The notes beneath the pieces are model-generated. The model was not told where the DNA came from and did not search any database. It was given only the letters and a program-made list of their open reading frames with translations. The translations under genes were made by a program, and so were the position numbers. DNA of 20,098 nucleotides from CAZVCJ01 sp964625745 (GTDB taxonomy: Bacteria > Chloroflexota > Anaerolineae > VGOG01). Positions 1 through 6,333 of this stretch are shown one piece after another. Position 1 is the stretch's first letter, and every line of letters begins with the position of its first letter. Location of the stretch: contig CAZVCJ010000069.1 of the NCBI GenBank assembly GCA_964625745.1, forward strand, positions 1 to 20,098, in the 5' to 3' direction.

Positions 1-2
1 AG

Positions 3-218
3 TCGTATCCCACGGAGATCCGCTCTACGGGCATGGGCTGGGCCAGCGGCATGACTCGTATCGCCGGCGCCATCGCTCCCACCCTGGGGGCCTGCTTGCT
101 ATCCGTCTCCCTGGTCGCCGCGCTGAACCTCTACGCCGTGGCCTTCGTCGTGGGAGGGCTGGCAGTCCTGGCCCTGGGGACCGAGACCAGGGGGAAGCCC
201 CTGCTGGACACGGTGTAG
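3..218 (+). CDS. MFS transporter, C-terminal fragment (5' end outside window)
   Basis: This is the last 71 codons of a protein whose start lies upstream of the window. It opens with SYPTEIRSTGMG, the kind of loop found late in major facilitator superfamily carriers, particularly the sugar-porter and aromatic-acid branches. Two hydrophobic stretches follow (GAIAPTLGACLLSVSLVAAL and LYAVAFVVGGLAVLAL), which would be the last two membrane helices. It ends in a short polar tail (TETRGKPLLDTV) that resembles the ETKG tail of the family. The substrate cannot be told from this fragment. The stop codon is 28 bp before the next start, so the transporter may be co-transcribed with the downstream genes or may simply precede them. 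There is no room for an obvious terminator in that gap. Confidence 0.85.
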   Translation, partial: SYPTEIRSTGMGWASGMTRIAGAIAPTLGACLLSVSLVAALNLYAVAFVVGGLAVLALGTETRGKPLLDTV

Positions 219-232
219 GTATTTGTCATCCA

Positions 233-239
233 GGGAGGT
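233..239 (+). promoter_or_regulatory. Ribosome binding site that fixes a GTG start
   Basis: GGGAGGT lies 7 nt before the GTG at 247. The same frame is open further upstream to a TTG at 223, but that codon lies before this site and has no Shine-Dalgarno of its own. The GTG at 247 is therefore the better start. Confidence 0.8.
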
Positions 240-246
240 AATAACA

Positions 247-1443
247 GTGAGACATCTTGACCGATTAAAGGGAAGAAAACCGACAGCCAAATACGACCCC
301 AGCGATCTCAAGGGGATGATCGTGAGGTTTGCCCAGAGTGATCGCTTCCATGCTGAGTTCAAACGCGCCGTACGGGAGCGCTTCGAGGGCGACGTTATAG
401 TCGGCGACGAAGAAGAGTTGATCAACTTCATGGACTGGTTTGCCCTGGAACGCCCCACCCGCAGCGGGAAGACGCCCCTGGAGTTATTCGTCGAGAAGGA
501 GCGCAAAGAGGGAACGCCTGAGGAGATCTGTCAACGACTTCTGCGCTGGGGCAACGTCACCGAGGGCTTGTTCGAGGTTCGCAAGCTGATTGACCAGGAC
601 ACTGTCTTAACTTACGAGCACCTGAGGCAGCGGGAATATGTGATCAAATCTAACAAGCCCGGCTTCCTGGCGAAGCGCGTCTCGCCCGGCTACTACATGA
701 TCGCCCGCATCGTCCCCTGGTACGACCACTACTACTTTTCGGGCTCCAGTGCCATGTTCCCGCCGGAGGCAGAGAAACAACTCGCGGAGATGATCGAGGA
801 TATGAGGGGAAAATATCCAGAGCTCGCCCGCGAGGAGATGGATGAGGAAATGATTCAGAAAGCCCTCGATGCCCAGGAGGAGATGTGCCGGGCCTTCGTG
901 GAGTTCTTCGGCGACGATGAGGTGGTCTTCCCCACCGGGCGGGAGATGGCCAAGGGGATGGAGGCCTTCTGTCGCTACCACCTCTTCGAGCATGTGCAGG
1001 AGAGCACGGGCAAGACCCTGGCCCAGCAGGCGAGGGAGGCGGGCGTGGAGCCGAAACTTCCGGAGCAGGGATACCCACCTGAGCTGATGAAGGCCGAGGA
1101 GATAGGAGTCCTCGTTGACCAGAAGGAGGGCTTTGTCTTATTGCCAGAGTATGGCACCTTCCGTCGCATCTTCACCGAAGAGGACTTCCAGTCCATTCCC
1201 GGCTACCGCCAGTTGATTTACGGCTACCTCGAAGCAGACACCATTCCGCCTCTCCCCTTCCAGCGCATGGTGGAGCGCCATCCAGAGCAGGCCCAGCGAG
1301 TCTTCCAGGCCGTGCTCACCAGGCGTAAGTTCAGTCTCAAGCAGGACTTGCCCAAGCTAATGAGGCGCTACAAGGGGAATTGGCTGAGACGCAAGCCTAA
1401 GCCCTGGGTCACCGTCCAGACTGGCAACTTGCAGGAGGGTTAA
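247..1443 (+). CDS. Conserved-looking soluble protein of unknown function
   Basis: The product is 398 residues, starting at GTG 247 behind a strong Shine-Dalgarno sequence. I do not recognise the family with confidence. No signal peptide or membrane helix is visible and the protein is highly charged, so it is probably cytoplasmic. Around residues 63-80 it has a DWFALERP..SGKTPLELF segment. This loosely recalls proteins from thermophilic Firmicutes and Chloroflexi that sometimes carry SEC-C motifs, but no Cys cluster is present here, so the resemblance is weak. The middle holds an aromatic-rich stretch (PWYDHYYFSG) and the C-terminus is very basic (RRYKGNWLRRKPKPW). It ends 4 bp before the YYY membrane protein start and is probably translated with it. 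That neighbourhood suggests an accessory role in the glycosylation locus, but this is only context. Confidence 0.75.
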   Translation: MRHLDRLKGRKPTAKYDPSDLKGMIVRFAQSDRFHAEFKRAVRERFEGDVIVGDEEELINFMDWFALERPTRSGKTPLELFVEKERKEGTPEEICQRLLRWGNVTEGLFEVRKLIDQDTVLTYEHLRQREYVIKSNKPGFLAKRVSPGYYMIARIVPWYDHYYFSGSSAMFPPEAEKQLAEMIEDMRGKYPELAREEMDEEMIQKALDAQEEMCRAFVEFFGDDEVVFPTGREMAKGMEAFCRYHLFEHVQESTGKTLAQQAREAGVEPKLPEQGYPPELMKAEEIGVLVDQKEGFVLLPEYGTFRRIFTEEDFQSIPGYRQLIYGYLEADTIPPLPFQRMVERHPEQAQRVFQAVLTRRKFSLKQDLPKLMRRYKGNWLRRKPKPWVTVQTGNLQEG

Positions 1444-1447
1444 GAGC

Positions 1448-3495
1448 ATGGGAGAAGCGATGTTTGCTGTCCTGATCTGGTGGTTGATTGTTGAGATATT
1501 GGGCCTGGCGGCCTTGCCCCTTACCTATCGGCTGTTCAAGAACCTGCCCGATAGGGGCTACGCCTTCGCCAGGCCGCTGGGCATCCTGCTGACCGGTTAC
1601 GTCCTTTGGATCGGGGCCAGTTTCGGCTTCCTGCGCCACAGTTGGGGAGGCATCGTCTTCTCGATCCTGGTGGTGGCGGCCGGCTCGTGGTGGTTCTACT
1701 CCAGGGGAGACCGGGAGGCGGGGATAGCCAGCTTCCTGCGCGGGAACAGGCGCCTGGTCATCGCCAACGAAGCCCTCTTCGCCCTGGCCTTCGTCCTGTT
1801 CGCCCTCTTCCGAGCCTACAACCCTGAGATCATGGGCACCGAGAAACCCATGGAATTCGCTTTCCTCAACGCCATCCTGCGCAGCGACACCTTCCCTCCC
1901 CACGACCCCTGGCTCTCCGGCTTCGGCATCAGCTACTACTACTTCGGCTACCTGATGATGGCCATGCTCACTAAGCTATCGGGTGTGGCGGCCCCCGTGG
2001 CCTTCAACCTGGGTATCACGCTGCTGTTCGCTCTGACGGTGACGGGGGCCTACTCGCTGGTGTATAACCTCATCCAGGGAGCAGAGGAGCGGAGGAGCAG
2101 AGGAGCAGGGGAGCAGGGGAAACTCGTTACCTCGTTACCCCGTTACTTCGTTCCCCTGCTAGGCCCTCTGTTTGTCGCCATCCTCGGCAACCTGGAGGGT
2201 GTCTTGGAAGTGCTCCACTCCAAAGGGCTTGGCTCGGCCGGCTTCTGGAATTGGCTGGACATAAAAGAGCTGGTGAGCAATGGGCAGGTCACTGGGCGAT
2301 GGTTCGATCTCGGCAGCGGATGGTGGTGGTGGCGCGCCTCCCGTCTCATCCACGACAAGGACCTGCTGGGCAACAGCATGGAGGTCATTGACGAATTCCC
2401 CTTCTTCAGCTTCATGCTGGGCGACATGCACCCTCACGTGTTGGCGCTGCCCTTCGTCCTGCTGGCGCTGGCTCTGGCACTGAATGTACTCAGGCAAAAG
2501 GTGACAAACGTAAAACGTGAAACGTCAAACGTCAAAACCCAAACTCCAAACCCGAAACCCGAAACTCGAAACTCAAAACTCCAATCTCTAATCTCCAATA
2601 TCCAATCTCCATTCTCCAACCTCCAACATCCCCTCCTCCACGCTCTCTGCCTGGGCAGCCTGGCATTTTTGAATACCTGGGACTTCCCCATCTACCTGCT
2701 CCTGGTGGCGATGGCCTACGGACTGCACCGCTATGAACACTATGGCAAAATCAACTGGGCTTTGATGAGGGACGTCGTTTACACGGTCGTGGGCCTGGGG
2801 CTCCTCGGCGGCCTCCTCTATCTGCCCTTCTACGTTGGCTTCCAGTCGCAGGCCGGGGGCATCCTGCCCAACCTGTTCAATCCTACCAGGCTGCATCAGT
2901 ACCTCATCTTCTTCGGGCCGTTCGTGTTCGTGGTCATTGGCTTTGCCGCGCTGGTGGCGAAGCGGTGGAGAGCTGAGGTCGAGGATGGAGATCTTTTGGG
3001 CGGCGGCCTGAAAGTTTTATTGGGGGCTGTACTTCTGCCGCCTTTGCTTGCCTTGGGATCCATCGCTCTGATCATGTTAACCACCAGGGGGCAGGCCTTC
3101 TTGCAGAGCATCCTGGCGAACGAGATGGTGCGGCAGCAGATCGGCGGGGCCGATTGGGCCTCGCTGATCAGAAAGCTCATCGTCATCCGTCTTGGAAACC
3201 CCTGCACCTGGCTCTTCCTGGCCCTGCTGATCGCCTGGGTCGTGGCTCTGCTCTGGGGGAGATTGCGAATAAGTAGATTTACTCGGCCTGGATCGCCAGA
3301 TCCAGGCCAAAAGCGGGGATTTGACAATCCTCTCAGAGCAGTTTTGGATCCGCCGGGAATCACTGAACCCAGCACCGTCTTCGTGCTGCTCATCATCGCC
3401 ACCGGCCTGCTGCTCACCCTCGGCGTGGAGTTCGTCTACCTCAAGGACACCTTCAACAGCCGCATGAACACCGTGTTCAAGTTCTATTATCAGGC
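1448..3495 (+). CDS. Chlor_Arch_YYY (DUF2298) membrane protein, N-terminal part, cut by assembly gap
   Basis: This is the first 682 or so codons of a polytopic membrane protein. AGGAGGG at 1433-1439 sits 8 nt before the ATG. The N-terminus starts directly with hydrophobic helices (FAVLIWWLIVEILGLAALPL). A conserved loop follows: GTEKPMEF at residues 130-137, then SYYYFG at 162-167, which is the YYYxG signature of the Chlor_Arch_YYY family (TIGR03662, within DUF2298). Members are usually 700-900 residues. The function is not established; the family tends to occur with TIGR03663 glycosyltransferases, as it does here. Two low-complexity repeat tracts (2081-2150 and 2501-2632) and a perfect hairpin (3285-3308) are read in frame within its loops. 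The frame runs into 100 Ns at 3496 and continues at 3596-4248; the split is an assembly artefact rather than a mutation. Confidence 0.88.
2081..2150 (+). repeat. Low-complexity tract: GAGGAGC units followed by CTCGTTAC units, inside a gene
   Basis: Positions 2081-2120 are built from GGAGCAG/GAGGAGC units, and 2123-2150 from variants of CTCGTTAC (ctcgttac, ctcgttac, ccgttac, ttcgttc). The tract is translated as a polar loop (GAEERRSRGAGEQGK) between hydrophobic helices of the YYY protein. Related units occur on the opposite strand at 4257-4284 and on this strand at 16500-16518, so this is a dispersed repeat rather than family-specific protein sequence. Confidence 0.75.
2501..2632 (+). repeat. 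AAC/GAAAC-type low-complexity repeat tract read in frame
   Basis: About 130 bp consist of short, changing units (acgtaaaacgtgaaacg, gtcaaac, ccaaactc, cccgaaac, actcgaaactc, then ccaatctc/tccaatatcc). The base composition is A/C-rich and G-poor on this strand, unlike the surrounding GC-rich coding sequence. It is translated without stops as a basic Asn/Ser/Thr/Lys-rich loop (residues about 352-395) between two hydrophobic segments of the YYY protein, probably on the cytoplasmic side by the positive-inside rule. Tracts of this type are normally seen between genes. Confidence 0.8.
3285..3308. repeat. Perfect 10-bp inverted repeat (hairpin) inside the YYY gene
   Basis: GGCCTGGATC (3285-3294), a gcca loop, then GATCCAGGCC (3299-3308). 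It codes for part of a proline-rich loop (RPGSPDPGQKRG) that interrupts the hydrophobic pattern. It looks like a REP-type palindrome within the frame. Confidence 0.7.
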
Positions 3496-3650
3496 NNNNN
3501 NNNNNNNNNNNNNNNNNNNNNNNNNNNNNNNNNNNNNNNNNNNNNNNNNNNNNNNNNNNNNNNNNNNNNNNNNNNNNNNNNNNNNNNNNNNNNNNTCAAG
3601 GACACCTTCAACAGCCGCATGAACACCGTGTTCAAGTTCTATTATCAGGC
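3441..3650. other. Scaffold gap of 100 N flanked by an exact 55-bp duplication (assembly artefact)
   Basis: Bases 3441-3495 and 3596-3650 are identical over 55 bp, and 3496-3595 are exactly 100 Ns. Removing one copy and the Ns (155 bp) moves the downstream frame from phase 1 to phase 2, which is exactly the phase of the upstream frame. The gene is then open from 1448 to 4248. The two contig ends therefore overlap and nothing is missing. An exact 55-bp overlap is what a de Bruijn assembler with k=55 leaves at unjoined contig ends. Confidence 0.93.
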
Positions 3651-4248
3651 CTGGGTGCTGTTGGCCCTGGCCAGTGCCTACGGGGTGTATTACGTCATCG
3701 AAAAGGCGAAAGGATTGGGGCGGGTACTGTTCCTGGCGGGCATCGTGGTGCTCGTTGCCCTGGGCATGGTCTACCCCCTGGCCGCGGGATTCGACAAGGC
3801 CGGCGGCTTTGCCCACCAACCCACCCTGGACGGCCTGGCCTGGGTGCGCCAATATTCCCCCGACGAGTATGCCGCCGTCCAATGGCTCAACGAAAACGTG
3901 TCGGGCACGCCGGCCATCCTGGAGGTCTCAGGCGGCTCCTTCACCGAGTACGGGCGCGTCTCCAGCCGCACGGGGCTGCCCACCCTGCTGGGGTGGGGCG
4001 GCCACGAACTGCAGTGGCGAGGAAACTACGACGAGCCAGGCCGCCGCGAGCCTGACATAAACGCCATCTACAGCAGCACAGACACCCAGTCCGTCTTGAC
4101 GCTATTGGAAAAATATGGTATAACCTATGTCTACGTGGGATCCCTGGAGCGAGGCAAGTACAGCCCGGCAGCCCTGGCCAAATTCGACCGCTTCATGGAC
4201 GTGGCTTTCCAGCAGGGCAACGTGACCATCTATGAGCGGCGGCCGTAG
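3596..4248 (+). CDS. Chlor_Arch_YYY (DUF2298) membrane protein, C-terminal part
   Basis: This is the continuation of the gene that starts at 1448. The codon phase is set by AAG at 3598, and the first 55 bp repeat the end of the upstream part. An apparent ATG at 3619 is an internal Met (SRMNTVFKFYYQAW) that is also present before the gap, so it is not a real start. After two more hydrophobic helices (about 3650-3785) comes a soluble C-terminal region. It includes LDGLAWVR, AAVQWLNENVSGTPAILEV, the Gly/His/Trp-rich TGLPTLLGWGGHELQWRG, and a final ITYVYVGSLER segment. This part is typical of the family's outward-facing C-terminal domain. Joined, the protein is about 881 residues, within the usual length. 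The next gene follows after 54 bp. Confidence 0.88.
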
Positions 4249-4256
4249 GGCAGATC

Positions 4257-4284
4257 AGTAACGAGGCAATGAGTAACGAGGCAA
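4257..4284 (+). repeat. Tandem direct repeat AGTAACGAGGCAA in the spacer before 4303
   Basis: AGTAACGAGGCAA occurs at 4257-4269 and 4272-4284, separated by tg. Its reverse complement resembles the CTCGTTAC units at 2123-2150. The repeat fills most of the 54-bp spacer. The Shine-Dalgarno sequence for the next gene (GAGGAAGGA, 4286-4294) follows at once and may derive partly from the same repeat. Confidence 0.8.
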
Positions 4285-4302
4285 CGAGGAAGGAACAAGG
4301 GA

Positions 4303-6093
4303 ATGACGGTAGCGAAACGCACTAGAGAAACAACGAGGCAGATTGCCAGGCCGTCGTCGCTGACGGTGGAGGCGGCCCTCTACTTCATCATCGCTCTGAT
4401 GGCGGTGGGTCTGCGCCTCTACAACTTGGACGGTCGGCCCATGCAGGCGGGCGAAGCGGTTCAGGCATTGGCGGCCTGGCGCGCCACGCAGGGCTTACCC
4501 CAGGGTTCGGCCCTGGGACACTCCAGCCCCATTCTATTCACCACCAACATGTTCCTCTTTGCCCTGTTCGGGGCCAGTGACTTCCTGGCCCGACTGGTGC
4601 CGGCCCTCAGCGGAGTGTTGTTGGTGATCGGCCCTTACTTCCTGCGCCGGCATCTGGGGCGGATGGGCGCTCTGGCGGCCTCATTTCTCCTGGCAATCTC
4701 ACCCTCGGCCCTGTTCTTCTCCCGCTATCTGGGGGGCGAGATCGTCGTGGTGGCCTGCGCTCTGGCCATGACCTGGGGGCTGTTCGACTATCTCGATCAA
4801 GGGCAGCCAAAACACCTGTACCTGGTGGCCGCCGCTCTGGGCCTGGCCTTGAGTGCAGGTGCGGGGGCTTTCACCTTCATCCTCATCGCCGTCACCTTCG
4901 TGCTGGTGCTGGCTCTGGCCAACAGGTTCGCAGGCCCCAGCGAGTACTGGCAGCGGATTTCCGACGCCTGGCGAGCAGTGCGCGGGGCAAATGGCCTGTT
5001 GAGAGATTGCGTAGCCTTGCTCGTCCTCATCTTCCTCCTGATTTGCACCGGCTTGTTGCTTCACCTCTCAGGCTTGCAGGATGGCATAGACCTGTTCTCC
5101 GCCTGGCTATCCGCTTTCCAGCCGCAGGCTGGGGGCCAGCCGTGGTACTACCATCTCCAGTTGCTACTCGTCTACGAGCCGCTGATCCTCGTCTTCGGCC
5201 TGGCGGCGGTGATCTACCTGCTGAAGCAGCGTGACCTCTTTTCCTTGTTTCTGGCCTATTGGTCGGCGATGGCGTTTTTGGTATACCTCGTCGCCGGCGG
5301 GCGGGGCCCGGGCGATGTGCTACTCATCGTGGTGCCGCTGGCTTTGCTGGCGGGCACGTTCGTGGGTCGTCTGCTCGACGAGCTGGCTGCGAAAGCCTCC
5401 TGGGTGGGGGAAGGTCTGTTCGTGGCTCTGGCGTGCCTCATGGTCGTATACTTGAGCCTGGAGTTGGGTGGCTACGCCTTCAGGGGCGGGCGCAATTACC
5501 TGTGGTTGGCCCTGGTAGCCGCGCTTATTCTGGTTGGATTGTTTGTGCTCTCTTGGATCTCCTTCGGGCCGGGGCCAACCCTGCGGGCAGGAGGGCTGGT
5601 CTTGTTGCTTGTCTTAACTTTCCTGACCGTGAGCATCAGTTGTTATTTGAGCTATCAGCGGAGCAGCGACCCCCGCGAGATCATCGTCGCCTCACCCACC
5701 TCTCGCGGCATCTTCGATCTGGTGGAGACCGTAGAGATGGTGTCCAGCAGGAAGAGTGGCGATCCCAGGACTATTGCCGTGACCGTGCATCAGGGCGCGG
5801 GGCCGGCCTTGGCCTGGTACCTGCGCGACTTCGAGGATGTCGAATTCGTTGACCAACTCGGTCCTTCCGTGGACACGCCGGTAGTCATCGCTCCCGCCGA
5901 GGAGCAAGAACCGACCCTGGGCGCGAATTACAGCGGGCAAGATTTTGCCTTGACATCATCCTGGAAGCTCCAGGGCCTCTCAGAGTCCGACCTGATGCGC
6001 TGGCTGTTATATCGCCGGGCCTCGACGCCGGTGCAAACCGGCAACGTGATTGTGTGGGTGAAGCAAGAACTGCCGCAGGCAGGCGGTGAATAG
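4303..6093 (+). CDS. TIGR03663/Agl23-like polytopic membrane protein lacking the family's key motifs
   Basis: The product is 596 residues; GAGGAAGGA lies 8 nt before the ATG. It has a GT-C layout: an N-terminal helix ending in RLYNLDG, a first outward loop, roughly a dozen hydrophobic segments, and a soluble C-terminal region from about residue 450. It aligns by eye with the gene at 6334 along its length: ARLVPALSGVLLVIGPY matches ARIVPALFGVILVALPY, AWYLRDFEDVEF matches EWYLQDYPNTAY, and DTPVVIAP matches DAPIVLVG. The diagnostic residues are changed. The acidic DE pair is GE (residues 50-51), HGP is SSP (74-76), and the RND after the SRY motif is GGE (144-146). I infer a non-catalytic paralog, perhaps a partner subunit of the YYY protein or of the 6334 enzyme. 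An enzyme with altered chemistry cannot be excluded. Confidence 0.82.
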   Translation: MTVAKRTRETTRQIARPSSLTVEAALYFIIALMAVGLRLYNLDGRPMQAGEAVQALAAWRATQGLPQGSALGHSSPILFTTNMFLFALFGASDFLARLVPALSGVLLVIGPYFLRRHLGRMGALAASFLLAISPSALFFSRYLGGEIVVVACALAMTWGLFDYLDQGQPKHLYLVAAALGLALSAGAGAFTFILIAVTFVLVLALANRFAGPSEYWQRISDAWRAVRGANGLLRDCVALLVLIFLLICTGLLLHLSGLQDGIDLFSAWLSAFQPQAGGQPWYYHLQLLLVYEPLILVFGLAAVIYLLKQRDLFSLFLAYWSAMAFLVYLVAGGRGPGDVLLIVVPLALLAGTFVGRLLDELAAKASWVGEGLFVALACLMVVYLSLELGGYAFRGGRNYLWLALVAALILVGLFVLSWISFGPGPTLRAGGLVLLLVLTFLTVSISCYLSYQRSSDPREIIVASPTSRGIFDLVETVEMVSSRKSGDPRTIAVTVHQGAGPALAWYLRDFEDVEFVDQLGPSVDTPVVIAPAEEQEPTLGANYSGQDFALTSSWKLQGLSESDLMRWLLYRRASTPVQTGNVIVWVKQELPQAGGE

Positions 6094-6102
6094 AAGAACA
6101 GC

Positions 6103-6310
6103 GGATGGGCAGGATTGACGGATCAGAATAATCCGCGTATCTATTCAACTTGTGCTCGCAGCGGACCAGGGTCCGCTGCCCTGAGCGCGCAGTCGAGGGT
6201 CGGAAACCGCTGAATCTATTTGGTCAAGATCACAGTGGTCTGCCGAAGCCGCTGGACTAGGGTCCAGCGGGAGCAGGTGACAATCACTAATCCGCTAATC
6301 CTGCCAATCC
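6103..6310. repeat. Palindromic repeat element with imperfect terminal inverted repeats
   Basis: The 240-bp spacer between 6093 and 6334 holds a composite element. Its ends, 6103-6123 and 6290-6310, are inverted copies matching at 18 of 21 positions by eye. Between them lie a perfect 10-bp hairpin (6158-6167 with 6170-6179), a copy of a dispersed CCCTGAGC...GTCGAGGG repeat (6179-6199), and a perfect 9-bp hairpin (6249-6257 with 6262-6270, loop tagg). No transposase is present. It could be a MITE-like element or REP-type sequences stacked together. The frame of the downstream gene is open across the right half back to a TTG at 6220, but this part reads like repeat (NPLILPIRV) rather than protein. 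Confidence 0.65.
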
Positions 6311-6320
6311 GTGTTCTCAG

Positions 6321-6327
6321 AAAGGTG
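6321..6327 (+). promoter_or_regulatory. Ribosome binding site that fixes the start at 6334
   Basis: AAAGGTG lies 6 nt before ATG 6334. The open frame extends 38 codons further upstream to a TTG at 6220, but that extension lies within the repeat element and has no Shine-Dalgarno. The ATG start gives a normal GT-C N-terminus. Confidence 0.75.
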
Positions 6328-6333
6328 ACTCTA

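Noticed and set aside
2501..2632. CRISPR-like array of short units
   Set aside because: The units are 6-9 bp, degenerate and without constant-length spacers.
3619..4248. A separate 209-residue protein starting at ATG 3619
   Set aside because: The ATG is an internal Met duplicated around the N gap; the frame is the end of the gene that begins at 1448.
6115..6143. A promoter with TTGACG and TATCTA 17 bp apart
   Set aside because: The -10 box matches at only three positions and the site lies in a repeat end; not convincing.
6220..6333. A 38-codon N-terminal extension of the 6334 gene from TTG 6220
   Set aside because: It lies within the repeat element and lacks a Shine-Dalgarno; ATG 6334 has AAAGGTG at good spacing.
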